Positions 1 through 12,049 are shown, counted from the stretch's first letter. The stretch is 64,000 nucleotides of DNA from Meloidogyne chitwoodi (GCA_015183035.1 JACZZP010000004.1:1922001-1986000), one strand, 5' to 3'. Translations and numbers: made by a program. The notes: a model not told the origin generated them from the letters alone.

Positions 1-983
1 TAAATTTTAATTCACTCAAAGAAAAAATTAAAAAAAAAAGTTAATATTTATTAAAAAAAATAAAATAATAAAAAAAGATTTAATAAATTAGTAAAAAGTA
101 AAAAATATTTTTCTGTTCATTTTACTAAAAAATATTTTCTTGATTCATTTATTCAATTTTGCCCTTCATTTAAATGCGCATATAATAAAACCACAAAATT
201 GTTGTTTGATTGATGACCGATATTATTTATTTATTTATTTATTTAATAGTATTTTGTTGATTATATATTATAAATAACCTTGAATAATAAATACAAGTAT
301 TTTTATAAAATTAAATAAATTTTAAAAAATAAAAGGGAATTAATTGATTTTAATTAATTAATTAATTAATATTTAAATAATTAATTTATTTTATTGTTTT
401 TGAACTTATCTCTAAACTTAATAAAAAATAAAAAAAAGAAAATAATTAGAAAGATAAAATATTAAAATTTAATAAAATAATTAAATACTTTTTTAATTCT
501 TTGTATTAATTAATTAAATATAAACTCATTATTAATAAATATATTATATATTATGTACTTTTGTGGAGAGACAAAAAGATAATAATATAATTTTTATTAT
601 ATAATGCGGGGGTGTAATTTTAATTAAAAAAATAATAAAATTATTTATTTGTTATTTGTATTACAGGAAATAAATAATTTTAATTAAAATTTCAATTAAA
701 TAAAAAAATCTGAAACTTAAACCAAATAAAAGTAAAATACCCTAACCAATATAATATAATAAAAAAATAAATTATTTTAATATATATATTCTCATCATCT
801 CCATTTCAAAAAAAGGCAAAATTAAAATTAAAAAAAGGCTTCTTCCGTAATTTGCATCTCAAACAAACAACCCAAAATCCTTTTTCTCCCATCCCTTTTT
901 TTATCATCATTTATTTTCAAATAAAAACCAAAAAGCCTTAAATAATCTCACAAAAATATTTAAAAATAATTTTTAATAAAAAA
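1..983. other. AT-rich upstream flank, no gene seen
   Basis: Runs of A, T and TAATTA repeats with no ORF or splice-like coding pattern. The last 150 bases before 984 hold the presumed 5' region of the neuropeptide gene, including a pyrimidine-rich stretch near 880-920. No clear TATA box or trans-splice site can be singled out. Confidence 0.5.
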
Positions 984-1366
984 ATGAGATTTTTAACTAT
1001 TTTTGTTTTAATTTTGGTTTTTATTACAATTTTGGGTGTTCAATTAAAAGAAGAAAATAATGGAGAAAATCATGGAGAGTTTGAACAACAATTATATCAA
1101 AATAGAAGACTTCGTTCATTAGCAAATGGACGATGGCAATTGAGGTTATTTTATTTAATTTATTTAGGTAAATCTAAAATGATTTTAAAAAATTAGGAGG
1201 AATGGTTTTTTAGACCAAAATTAATTAAGTAATTCTTCCATTTCATGAACCTAAAAAAAACAACCTTAAAAAAATTTAATTTTTAAATTTAATTTTAATA
1301 AATTTTAGGCCAGGTAAAAGATTCTCACCAGAAAATTATTATTATCAAATGTTGCTTGATAATTAA
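984..1366 (+). CDS. Neuropeptide-like protein precursor, 72 aa, two exons
   Basis: Exons 984-1144 and 1309-1366 join in phase across a 164-base intron (donor GTTATT, acceptor TTTTAG), giving 72 residues. Residues 1-19 are a strong hydrophobic signal peptide (MRFLTIFVLILVFITILG). Residues 41-58 read RRLRSLANGRWQLRPGKR: a peptide between a dibasic RR site and GKR, which is the standard cleavage plus amidation signal, so the likely product ends LRP-amide. The tail after the cleavage site, FSPENYYYQMLLDN, is tyrosine-rich and may be a spacer or a second peptide. The x-A-x-GR...LRPG pattern recalls, from memory, the C. elegans NLP-46 type peptide; this is a resemblance, not an established orthology. 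Expected to be secreted from neurons. The unspliced first-exon ORF runs on into the intron as 70 residues and would lose the amidation site. Confidence 0.82.
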
Positions 1367-1866
1367 AAAAAAAAGAAATTAAAAAAAAAGAATGAATGAG
1401 AGGGTAAATGAAGAGGATTATTATATTTTTAAATGTTTTTTTAATTAAAATCAACACATTAATATAGACATAATTAAATTTATAAAAATAATTGTTAAAA
1501 ATAAAAGAAATGAGTTTTATTTTTTTAAATTTAAGAAAAATAAATTTTTAATTAGATATATATTTAAATATAATTATTAGAGCTATAATATTCTAAAATA
1601 TATTTTATTAAAATTTTATAGTAAGAATTTACTTTCCTCAAATTTTAATTTTATTCAGTAAATTGTCATTTTAGTAAATTATTTTTTAAATTTAAATTCT
1701 AAAAATTAAAACAAAAATAATATTATCAAAATAAAACAAACAGGATTGCTTCATTAATTCCTTCTTGGTATTTATTGGGAGAACTAGAATAATATTTGGT
1801 ATAATTATAGTCGTAATATTGTATTTATTTAATTAATTAAAAGCAAAAAGCTCTTAAAAAAGATAT
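1367..1866. other. Intergenic spacer left of Merlin-type element
   Basis: Nothing coding is seen. The last eight bases, 1859-1866 (AAAGATAT), are the left copy of the target-site duplication of the element that follows. Confidence 0.5.
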
Positions 1867-1878
1867 GGCTCTACTTCA

Positions 1879-2035
1879 CTTTATGAGTCCAATCGAACAT
1901 TATGAGTCCAATCGAACATTATGAGTCCAATGAAAGTTTATGAGTCCAAATGAAAGTTTATGAGTCCAAACAAAATATATGAGTCCAAACAAAAGTTTAT
2001 GAGTCCTATCAAAATTTATGAGTCCAAACAAAATT
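1879..2035. repeat. Left tandem array of TATGAGTCCAA units
   Basis: About eight imperfect units of 18-21 bp share TATGAGTCCAA followed by a variable 6-9 bp. The array is the inner part of the left terminal inverted repeat. Its inverted partner lies at 2903-3046, so single-stranded DNA or RNA from this element could fold into a long hairpin. Confidence 0.9.
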
Positions 2036-2489
2036 TTTTACGCAATTTAAATTTTTTATTCGTTCAGTGAAAAAATAAGAGGATAAATTTATTATTTTAA
2101 ACCTATGTATGTATTTAAACCTATTTCTACGTTCTGAAAACAATACAAGAAATATCTAATCTTCACATATATGTAAGTCCAAACGATTCCCGCCCCTTGC
2201 TGAATACATTAGAATTAATGCCATGCTTGCTTTGTCATTTTTAATCTTACGCTCCTGTTCTTTTTGATCTTAATGCAAATAAAAATTTATTATACTTTTT
2301 TACTCACTGATGCGAAAATCACCCGAGAAACGCTAAAGATGCACGCTTTTATTTGCAAATAAATGATAAGATATAAAACTTGCACATTCACAGTCCACTT
2401 TTTGTGTTATAAATATGAGCTGATATTTTTAGTACTATTTACTTTTCAATAAATTGTGAACATTCAAGACAAAAGTTAATCTGGCTTCA

Positions 2490-2849
2490 ATGGAAAAATG
2501 TATTAAATTCATGATTATTTGGACATTTTATGCTCTACTATTAGCTGCTCCTAGATCAAGGCATTCAATCCTTGAAATAAATGACGGAGAAGTCCTTCCT
2601 CCCGGCTCATTGCTGCTTTTGGATGCTCTTTCATATCAAATTCTTTTGAATGATTTTATCGGCACTCCTAATGCTAGAATTGAGGCTTCCTGGGGTGCTC
2701 TTAAGAAATCACTCCGTCACTTACAAGGTACAAACCATAATATGCTAAAAAGCTATTTGTACCAATACATGTTCCGTCGCTTTCATGGAAATCAAAAAAT
2801 TTTTCAACATTTAATGGAAGAGATTAGAATTCAGTTTCCCGTCACATGA
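2490..2849 (+). CDS. Signal-peptide ORF carrying Merlin transposase C-terminal remnant, 119 aa
   Basis: This is an uninterrupted single-exon ORF inside the Merlin-type element. Residues 1-24 (MEKCIKFMIIWTFYALLLAA then PRSR) look like a cleavable signal peptide. Residues about 35-48 (VLPPGSLLLLDALS) resemble the PGxxIxxD block holding the second catalytic Asp of IS1016/Merlin transposases. Residues about 62-118, starting ARIEASWGALKKSLR and ending EEIRIQFPV, match the family's closing block (xxIExxWxxLK...YLxExxWRR...FxxxLxxI). The stretch normally between these blocks, about 30 residues, is missing, as is the whole N-terminal DNA-binding half. A TATA-like GTTATAAATATGAG lies near 2407. Codon use is less AT-biased than in neighbouring genes. 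It cannot be an active transposase; it may be a chance fusion or a domesticated secreted protein. The fold assignment is by eye. Confidence 0.7.
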   Translation: MEKCIKFMIIWTFYALLLAAPRSRHSILEINDGEVLPPGSLLLLDALSYQILLNDFIGTPNARIEASWGALKKSLRHLQGTNHNMLKSYLYQYMFRRFHGNQKIFQHLMEEIRIQFPVT

Positions 2850-2902
2850 TATTGTTTTATTTGCCTTATAGTTTCGATTTAACACATAAAATTTTAATTA
2901 CC

Positions 2903-3046
2903 CCATAAATTTTGATTGGACTCATAAACTTTTGTTTGGACTCATAAATTTTGATTGGACTCATAAAGTTTAGATTGGACTCATAAATTTTGATTGGACT
3001 CATAAACTTTCATTGGACTCATAATGTTCGATTGGACTCATAAAGT
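2903..3046. repeat. Right tandem array of TTGGACTCATAA units
   Basis: Seven recognisable units, inverted relative to the array at 1879-2035, plus a degenerate eighth (CCCATAAATTTTGATTGG) at the inner edge. Unit variants occur in nearly mirrored order to the left array, so the two ends share a recent common origin. Confidence 0.9.
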
Positions 3047-3432
3047 GAAGTAGAGCCAAAGATATTTATATTAACTAATTAATTTTTAAGATTTTGTAAA
3101 ATATCAGATTGTAAACCTATCTTTACTAATACATGTTAGCGTTCCTTTATTCAATTTTTTAATATAAAATTATTTAATATTTTTATTATTTTTAATATTT
3201 ATTTAATAAATAATTTTATATTTATTATTTTAATTTTAAAATAAATAAATTATTTAATTATAATAGTTTTAAATAAAAATGAGAGAATATAACAAGAGTA
3301 TCTTCACTTATATTTATTTAAATTGCTTTAATTAAATTTTAAAATAGTCCAAAAAATAGAAAATAAACTAAAAGTTTTTATTAATATTTTTTATTTAAAA
3401 TCATCCATAAATATTTTCAATTTTTTAAATTT

Positions 3433-3564
3433 TCATTCAGGAGAGTAACGTTCAATTACTTCTTCTGGGTTATCTTCAAGACATGCATAAGTAACAGATA
3501 AAAACATTAAATTAATAATAAAATAAATTAAAAATATTATTAAATTATTAATTGATTGGGACAT
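3433..3564 (-). CDS. Secreted peptide of 16D10-like family, acidic form, 43 aa
   Basis: Single exon of 43 residues. Residues 1-27 begin MSQSINNLIIFLIYFIINLM and match the signal peptide of the other family members in this window almost residue for residue. The mature part is only about 15-16 residues and acidic: CLEDNPEEVIERYSPE. It lacks the SGP..GGN core of the CLE-like members. It pairs with the acidic member at 62372, with which it shares an xNPxxxIExxxPE pattern. The start is fixed by the conserved MSQSI beginning. The family box with TATTTAAATG lies upstream at 3621-3644. The gene stands alone, next to the Merlin element. A gland-secreted role is inferred from the 16D10 relatives; no receptor or target can be named. 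Confidence 0.8.
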   Translation of the reverse strand: MSQSINNLIIFLIYFIINLMFLSVTYACLEDNPEEVIERYSPE

Positions 3565-3620
3565 TTTTTAGAAGAATTTAATTTAATTTTAAAAATAAGT
3601 TTTTTGATAAATATTAAATT

Positions 3621-3644
3621 ATTGAAGACATTTAAATATAACAA
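3621..3644 (-). promoter_or_regulatory. Family upstream box (TATTTAAATG)
   Basis: Read on the minus strand this is TTGTTATATTTAAATGTCTT followed by CAAT, about 70 bases before the start codon of the 3433 peptide gene. It matches the box found before eight other peptide genes here. It may combine a TATA element with the transcription start. Confidence 0.6.
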
Positions 3645-4597
3645 ATTAATTTATTTATTTAACTGATTATATGTTCAACTTGATCATTTGTGGTCTTTAA
3701 AATTAAAAATTTAAAATTAATTTTACGTGGAAAAAGTTAACAGAGTAAATTATTATACTAACTAATATTTTTAAATTAAATTTATTTATTTATCTTTTTC
3801 TAAATTAATATATCTATTTTTTAGTATAAGTTTTTAATTTAATTTTAAGAAATATTAGCTTAGCTTTTAACTAACAATTCCAGAGCAAAAGCTCTTTAAA
3901 AATTAATAAACTAATTACAATTATTTTTTTATTTTTAACAAATTCTTTAAATAATTTTTAAATTTCTAATTTTAAATTAATAAATTACAAATGTTTTATT
4001 TGATTTTTGAACTTAATTTAAAAAAATATATATTGTCAAAAAAAAATAACTATAATTCCTACATTTATTTCACAACTGCTTACACATTTTTCTTTTCAAT
4101 TGAATTCCTGCCAACTGACGTAATTCTCAATTTATCTAACTAATCGAATTTAATTTTATTATCAAAATTGTTTCCAAAAGTATTTTTAAAATTTTCAAAA
4201 AAATTTACCAGAATTAACTAATATTTACAGTAATCTAATCCCCTACAAAAACAATTTACTGTATATCCTTAACAAATTCCTCCTTTCTCATGAGCGTTAA
4301 AGAATAATTTAGCAATTGTGAATTCTATGGTTTTGTCCTTGTAGCTCTATTTTATATTTTTTTGTTAAAGAATTGACCTTGCCTTTAATTTAATTTTTTT
4401 AATTCAAAAATAATTAGGTAAAATATTAACTAGAAAATTTACGCGCACATTGGCATTATGTCTTTTATAAATAAATAATGTAAAAAGTCAACAAATCATT
4501 TATCAATTTAATTTTTTATCTACGCATTATCTTTTTTGTTTCGTGTCCTTCAATATTTTAGTTTTGCAGATATATTAAACTAAATAACAAAAAAAGA
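3645..4597. other. Intergenic region between peptide gene and heat shock gene
   Basis: The part from 3645 to about 3870 is related, partly in inverted order, to 62580-62980 next to another peptide gene. It includes a segment reading TTAGCTTAGCTTTTAACTAA near 3856-3875. The rest is plain AT-rich sequence. A pyrimidine-rich TTTTAGTTTTGCAG ending at 4570 could be the trans-splice acceptor for the heat shock gene. Confidence 0.5.
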
Positions 4598-5487
4598 ATG
4601 GGCGAGCGGCGAATTGACGTAAATAGAAGTAATAAAAGTGTTGTAGACTCAGAATTTGATTCAATGCGTGATCGTTTTGAGAATGAAATGCGTCGTGTTG
4701 ACGATGAAATGCAGGTTATTTATTTTATTAATTTTAATATTTTAATTAATTTTATAGCGTTTACGCCACGAATTTGATGGCTATCGTCCTGCAGGATCAC
4801 GAACTTCGCCACTTTCGCAACAACGTATTTTAATTTCTATAGTCCTTTTTTGTAAAGATTAAGATTTTTAGGTCTAGGCGGTACTTATAGTACCTCACCT
4901 GCAACTGGTGGCACTCTTCTTTCGTCTCGTCCAATTTACGATCCGTACTTTGAAAATTTGAAGAGTCCACTTATTAGAGATGAAAGTGATGGAAAATCTT
5001 TAAGACTTCGGTTTTTTTATTAATTTTTTATAAGAATATTTTTCTAGTTTTGATGTTTCTCAGTACAAACCAGAAGAAGTCACTGTTAAAACTGTGGACA
5101 ATCGTTTGTTAGTTTATGCTAAACATGAGGAGAAAAGTCCAAGTCGAACGGTTTACCGTGAATATAATCAGGCAATTAAATAATTGATTGGAGACTGAAA
5201 AATATTTTATTTTAAGGAATTTATGCTTCCACGCGGCACTAATCCAGAATTGATAAGGTTAATTTTGGAATAAAATTTTAAGGGAATTAGGAGCTTATGA
5301 TTTAGCTGCGTGGACCTTAATAATATTATAATACACGTGACCGACAAATTTCTGGCATTAGGTTTAAACTTCACCAGTAAAATTAAAAGGAGTGTATAAT
5401 ATAAATTTCAAAATTTTTAGCTCTACTCTTAGCACAGATGGAATTTTGACTGTTGAAGCTCCTCTGCCGCAATTGGCTATTAAATAG
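4598..5487 (+). CDS. Small heat shock protein (alpha-crystallin domain), 184 aa, like C. elegans HSP-25
   Basis: Six exons (4598-4714, 4758-4824, 4872-5010, 5048-5171, 5217-5257, 5421-5487) join in phase to 184 residues. Residues 1-106 are a charged, then Ser/Gly/Pro-rich N-terminal arm. Residues about 107-180 are the alpha-crystallin domain: FDVSQYKPEEVTVKTVDN, then VYREYNQEFMLPRGTNPEL, then LSTDGILTVEAPLP, the family's conserved end. The protein should be an ATP-independent chaperone that holds unfolding proteins as oligomers. The domain closely follows C. elegans HSP-25 in wording as recalled. Intron 4 starts with GC (CAG|GCAATT) rather than GT. The other donors are GT. The start follows a likely trans-splice site at 4570. 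It stands alone, with no operon partner. Confidence 0.93.
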
Positions 5488-6009
5488 AAACCAAAAAGAA
5501 TTTATGGAAATAGTGCAAATGTTTTAAGCCATTTTTAATATAAAAAATAATATTATAACTTTTTTTTTTGGGTTTTATTTCAAATTCCTTTAAAAATGGC
5601 TCAAAACAATTAAAAATTCAAAATACCCGTGCATAATCAAAGTAATGTTTAAAAAAGCCTTTTATCCACATTTTGGCTGCTATCATTTTTTTTAAATACT
5701 TAACAATTCTTTATAGTCCCAAAAATACTTAAAATTAAGGCATACTACCATTTAAATGATTTTTACGCAATTTATTAAATTTTAAAAGTGCGAATAAATT
5801 AGTGTTGCTTGTTGCTGAGATTTTAAAGTAAAAATATATAGAACGTATTTCTGGTAGTAATTTGGCATTGAAATGTAATGAAGGGATTTATTAAGGAGTG
5901 AGAGTTACTCTAAAATAAATAAAAATTTTCCAATCAATCTCAAAAGAGGAAAAGGCAATGCCTATTATAAAAAATAATTAAAGAAGAATATCTATTTTTT
6001 AAATAAACG
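5488..6009. other. 3' flanks of convergent genes
   Basis: This holds the presumed 3' UTRs of the heat shock gene (+) and tetraspanin (-), which converge here. It is AT-rich and no further coding exon was found. Confidence 0.5.
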
Positions 6010-7474
6010 CTATTTTTGGTAATCAGCTATTGTTAATAAATTTGTCTCAAATTCATTAGCTAATGAATGTTGATTACATCGATGTTTGTTTTTATAAAAA
6101 TAAATCAATAAACGAAGGGTAGAAAACAAAATAAAAATCTAAAAATAAAATATTTTATAAAAATTAAAAAAAAACCTCAATTATTCCAAGAAATAAAGTT
6201 AATATTTTTGTAATATGTAAATGTTGAAGAAGCCAATCTGTGAAAGGTTCAATACAACCCTAGAAGAAAAAAATATTTTTCTAATCAATTTATATTTAAA
6301 AAAAAAACCTTTTTATAAATAATAAAATGAGAATTTTCCAAACTTTTTCCACAATTCAGTGTAGAATTAAATAAATTATTATTATTTAAATTTAATTTCT
6401 CCAAATTACAACAACTATCAGGGACAAATTTCCTTCCTTTCCAGGCTGGATAGAAAAACCAATCAGAATGAGAAATTGCTCCACAACAATGTAGCTATAA
6501 ATATATTTTTAAAATATTTTAAATTTAGATAAATTTTCTAAGAAATTTAAGTAAAAATTGGAAAATAAAAACTTTAAAATTATTTTATTTTTACTAACAT
6601 CACGTTGCATTTGTACCCAAGCATTCCATAAAAGAACAGAATTTTGATTTTCTCCATAAGTAAGATTTATTGTGTGATGAAGATTTAATTTGGCATATTC
6701 GTAAACACTTTCTTTATATAAAAGACCCATTAAACCAGCAATACATTGAATTATAAAAAGTAGAAATACAAAACAAAAATACTTTAAAAATAATAAAATT
6801 TGTTTTTTTAATTAAGTTTTAAAGAAAAAAGTTTGCAAGTTTTGTCCGCAAATTTTTTTTAGGTATTTTTGGTAATTAGAGGATGTTTGGTTTTACAAAA
6901 TAATTTTATGATTTAAATATTCTATTTAAATTGGGAATGTGTTTTTTCTTATATTTTAGGTATCAGATAATTACAAAAACTTATAAAAACTAATAGGAAT
7001 TTTAAATATTGGGGTCCGGGCATAATTAATTTATTAGCCATATTTTTGGCTTTGAATTCAAAGAAAACTCAATAAGCTCAAAAAATCTGTGATCCTAGGC
7101 TTCATATTTATTAAAAATAAAAGAAAAACCGAAATAATTAGTCCATAAGAATTAAACAAAATTCCAGCAATTCCAATAAGTGAAATAATCAAAACCATTG
7201 CACCAACAGCAGCACAAAGACCAGCTGCTGACATTGCCTAAATTAAAATAAAATTTAAAAAAAAATTGACTAACAGAGTAACTGCTTGGAGCTAAAATTG
7301 AATAAATATTTTTCTGCATATAAAGCCATATTCCTGCTATTAATGCTCCCCATCCAAATGCCTTAAAATTTTTTAAGAATTAAAAAAATAATAAATATAA
7401 GCCAAAACCCAGAAAATCATGTTTAAAATAATAAAAAATTGGCGTTGCCGACGAATATCAAAATGAAATGACAT
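6010..7474 (-). CDS. Tetraspanin, 280 aa, seven exons
   Basis: Exons, in transcript order: 7409-7474, 7275-7361, 7130-7237, 6599-6781, 6309-6494, 6176-6259, 6010-6138. All junctions are phase 0, giving 280 residues. Four membrane segments fit tetraspanins: about residues 13-37, 57-81, 86-108 and 225-252. The large extracellular loop (about 109-222) has the CCG motif (C151, C152, G153), a second CC pair in PDSCC (176-177), C196 and C212, making the usual six cysteines. A short basic N-terminus (FDIRRQRQFF) and a hydrophilic C-tail are cytoplasmic. Tetraspanins organise membrane protein complexes; the partner is unknown. Introns are 36-50 bases at the 5' end and up to about 350 bases. The gene converges with the heat shock gene. 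Confidence 0.92.
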
Positions 7475-10400
7475 TTATAATTTGATCAAAATTTGAATGT
7501 TAACTTAAAAATAAAATATTAAATATATTCTAAATAATAATTAAAAGTAACACCTTGCAGGAAGAAAGCTAGTCAATGCGTTGTTCCACGTCTCCCATTT
7601 CAGTGCCAAAATTGAGTGCGAACTAATAATTTTAATTAATATTTGAATTTATAATCAGACTTTTTTACATTTTTGGATGATGTATCTTTCAGTGTATCAG
7701 ATTTTGAGTTTTTTGTTTGCTTGTTTTGATAAGGAAGAAGAGCGGTCGAAGTTTTCCATATATTATTTGTACCTAAATGTCTATTATTTTTTACTTTTAC
7801 TAATAAATTTTGATTTATTTTCCATTTTACTTTCCTTTTATTCATTTAACATACATATGTATCACCATTGTTTTATAGAAAATTTATTGTTTATAACCTT
7901 TTTTTATTTTACAAGGAATGTTAAAAATTAACAAAAAGTAATCGATCTACATAAAAGTACCAAAAAACACATAATTTTCACATTTATTTTATCAGTAATT
8001 TAAATATATATATTTAAATATTTTCAACCAATTAATATTTTTCTATTTTTAACTTTGTTTTTAATTAATAAAACAAAAATAATATTTTATTTTTTTAAAA
8101 GATTGCCCATTAATTTACTCTAAATATATAACTATTTTGTATTTTTCATTTTATTTATCATTTACATATTTTTTATATTATACTCATAATATCCGTCCAT
8201 TTTGTCTAATTAAAAGGATTTTTATAAAAATAAAAAGCTGTCTAAATAAATAATAAATAAATGGTTGGTAAAAATGCCAATCTGCGCGAATTAAAAAATA
8301 AATGAAAGAGGAAAAACATGCTTAGCTATATATTTATTTATTTACTAAAAGGAATAGAAAGGAAAGATATATTTATATAAATAAAGTTGAGCGCAAGAGA
8401 ATAACGCAAAGGATTAAAATTAAAAATTTTATTACCTTAATTTCACTTTTTATTATTTAATTATATTTAAGGCATCTAAAGATAAACTGTCTGTTTATTA
8501 TTTGGCGTTGAAAAGGCAGTCGACAAGTTTTTATTGTTTGTAGGATCTGCCTTTGCGTTACCTCTTATTTATTAAAATATTATTATTAATAATTTGTTCT
8601 TTTATAATTATTTAAATATATTTGCGTGTTTAAAAATAAAAGACAGAGGATATCATTCCAAATATATAAAATAAAACATTCCAAAGTTTTATTTACTTTC
8701 TTTAATTTATTAAATAAATAAAATCTTTTTTAAATATATATTTTAAGAATTTTAGATAAAAATTAGAATTAAAAAATATTTTTGAATATTAATTATATAG
8801 AACATTCTCTTATTTAATTATTTAAAAATATATTAAATATTATAACTTATTTTTTAGTTTCAAATTTTTCTGAAAATTTCCGAGGAGTAGAAACAGTTTA
8901 TTTAAAATATCTAATTTTAAATTCTTTATTATATTTATTTTTTATTAAATAAATACATTATTAAATAATTCTGGAATTATATTTGGTCAATTAAGTATTT
9001 CGCAAAAATCTTAAAATATTTTTAAAATTTTTAATTAAAATTTTAAATCTAAATCAAATTTAAAAACATTTATTTTTTTATAAAAAATTAATTTTTAAAA
9101 AACATTTATAAAATAAAATGTTAATAAATAAGTGGAACGATTATATTATTAAATTGATAAAATAATATATCTATTTTTTAATTATTTTAAAAAAATATCT
9201 TTTTCTTTTAAAAAAAAAATTTAATATATTTTTTTAATTTAAAAATTATTTAAATTATATTTTTAAATTAATAAAAAATCCTCTTTTTCTATTAATTTTA
9301 ATGTAAATATATTAACTTTGAGAATTTATTAAATTTTTATTTTTTTTAAATTTAATTTAATGAATTAAATTTTAAAAATGAACACCTTTCTTTAATAAAT
9401 TCAAAATAATTAATTTAATTTATTTTTAGATATTTCTTAACAAAATTTTAAAAAATAATAATTTTTTTCTTCAATTTTTGATTTCCATTTGTAAAAAGAG
9501 AAATTTAAAAAATTAATTTTAAATAAAAGAAATAACATTTTAATAATTAATTTAAATTATTTTTCTTTTTTAATATTTAAAAAATTTATTTTTAATTAAT
9601 TAATTTGTTTTTTTAATAAATTACGTATTTTATAATTTTTCTATTTAAAGATATTTTACAAAAAAATATTTAATAATAATAAATGTTTTCTTATCTTTTT
9701 ATTTTCTCTTTTAAAATTTAATAAAATTATTTTATTTTATTTATTTTTATTTAATAAATATAATTATTTTTATTTTAAAAATTACCCAGATTTTTTTTAA
9801 TAAATTTAATAAAAATTTTTTTCTTTGTTTAATTTCTAGTAGAAATATTTAATTTAATTAATTTAATTAAAAAAACATTCTGCTCTATTCCTAATTAAAT
9901 TAAAATTTAAATAATTTTTAATTTTATTAATTTTATAATATAAAATTTAATTTTAAAAATTATTGGAGAAATCAGACAAAAGTTTTTACATAATTTAAAA
10001 TTAAAAATAAAATATTAGTTTTATTTAAATACTTAAAAGCGCATGAATAAATAAATTTAAATAAAAAATTAAAAAAAATGTTTTATATTTCCTTGCGTGT
10101 TTTTTCTCATTTAAATATTTTATCATATAATCGTCACTAGTTTTTTACCCTTAAAACATTTTAATGGCCTTCGGAAACAGCTGTCTCCCTCTTTTTTCTT
10201 TTATTTCAATTAAATGTCCCAAAGACATAAAAGTACATAAAAAAGGTTTTGTGTACTTTTAAAAAATAAAAAAAAGAAAAGAAAAAATAGGGAAATTTCT
10301 TTTGAGGGAATTGAATTGAGTGAATTAATTTTTTTACAGATGGGGGAATAAATAAAAAAATATAAAAAAAAGGAACGACGGAAGTTGACGAAAAATATTT

Positions 10401-12049
10401 TTTAATAAATATGTATATGTTTTTGTTTGTTTGTTTTATATATTTTTTATATATAATTTATTTGTCTAGTTTTTTATAAAAGAAAAATTTTTTTATTTGT
10501 AAAACTAAAGAACAAATTTTTGATATTTATTATTTGAAATTTTTTTATTTTTTATTTTAAAAATAATTATGATGTTTAGACAATGTTTTTAATAAATTTA
10601 AAAATATTATATTATATAAATATATTTTTATAAAACAAAAACAATCAAAATATAATTTATAATTTTATTATTTTCCTTTTATTAAATATTATTTTTAATT
10701 TAAAAAGGATTTTTAAAGTTTTAAAATAAATAAATATTTTTAACTTATTTAATAAAATTAAATAAATGTAAAATTCTCTTAATTAATTTTTTTGTTCTAT
10801 TTTCTTTAAAAATTAACTCATTAAAGAAAATTTGTTTTTAACATTCTCTTTTAATTTTATATAAACATATAATACATCATTTTTATTAATTTTTTTTTAT
10901 ATTTTTTATTCATTAACATTTTTTGTTGCATTCAATAGAAATATATTTTTATTTATTTTTTACATTTATTATTTATCCAGAAAAATTGTCAAAACATTTA
11001 TTAATATATTTATTTATTTATTAATATCTTCCTTGTATTTTATTAGTAATTAGTTGAGAATTTATAAAACTAGAGGAGAAGACCAAAATTTTGAAAAAAT
11101 TGGGAACTGGGAAATTTAAATATAAAATGACTAACTGTAAAAATACCAAATTTGGAAATGGGGGAATTTTAAAAAATAATAATTGAATTATAATTTAGTT
11201 TTATTAAATTCTATGAACTAATATAATTTAATTTAATTTAAAAATTCTAAAAAATATTAAAAAATAACAAAAAATCCTTTTAAATTTAAAAATGAATAAA
11301 CACCCAAGGGAAATATTTATAAATGACAAATTGAGGCAGAGAATTGACACTTTTTTTAAATTCTTCCTTCTCCTCTTATTTATTTCAATTTTTAATACAT
11401 TTTTTTGTCATATGTTTTATGTAATAATTTTATAAATATTTACTTTTTTTCGTAATAAAAATACTTTAAAAATATTAAATAAATTGTTTTTTATTTCTTT
11501 AACTTATTTCATGGTCTTTTTAACTTTTAACATTATTTAAATGATTTTTGAACAGAATTTAAGTGTTTTTTTTTTTGATAAAACTTGAGAAATAGGAAAA
11601 TTTAAAAAAGTTTGATTTTTTAAATTATTAAAATTTTGTAAAATTTTAAGTTTTATTTAAATAAAAAAGAAATAATATTATACCTATCTTAAGAGGGAAA
11701 ATTTAATAAAAAATTAATATATATATTTTAAATTTTTATTTTTAAATAAAAATGTCACACGTATATTTACCCTCTAAAAGTAAGAAGATCTATTAATGAC
11801 TAAAATGCCTATATTTTTTTCTATTAGAATTTTTTTGGCTTTCAATTTTTTAATGTAAACAGATTAAAAATTGTTTTTATTTAAATAAATATTAAACTTT
11901 TTTATATTTATGCTTTCTTTTTAAATAAACATTTTTATATTATTATTTAAATAAAATAAAAAATTAATTTATTAAAGATTTATGTCTATTTATTTATTTA
12001 TTTTTAATATATAAATGCAATTAATAATAATCCTCTAGATATTACTCTA
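7475..12049. other. Gene desert, AT-rich
   Basis: No convincing exon on either strand. Short ORFs at 7636-7845 (-) and 7677-7931 (+) overlap each other and have the Lys/Asn/Phe/Tyr composition expected of random AT-rich DNA. The part before 7700 may hold the 5' end of the tetraspanin transcript. Confidence 0.6.

Larger units (their letters stand above)
1867..3057. mobile_element. Merlin-type DNA transposon with tandem-repeat inverted ends
   Basis: The element is 1191 bp and starts GGCTCTACTTCACTTTATGA; the same sequence is inverted at its right end. It is flanked by a perfect 8-bp duplication AAAGATAT at 1859-1866 and 3058-3065. Inside each end is an array of about 20-bp units containing ATGAGTCCAA: eight units at about 1879-2035, and seven in inverted orientation at about 2903-3046. 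An 8-bp duplication with GG termini fits the Merlin (IS1016-like) superfamily, and the internal ORF at 2490-2849 resembles the end of a Merlin transposase. The element is less AT-rich than its surroundings. It lacks the N-terminal part of a transposase, so it is non-autonomous. hAT and P elements also make 8-bp duplications, but the ORF favours Merlin. Confidence 0.85.

Noticed and set aside
7636..7931. Overlapping ORFs of 69 aa (-) and 84 aa (+)
   Set aside because: Composition is that of random AT-rich DNA, the two ORFs oppose each other, and neither shows a signal peptide or domain or links to neighbouring exons.
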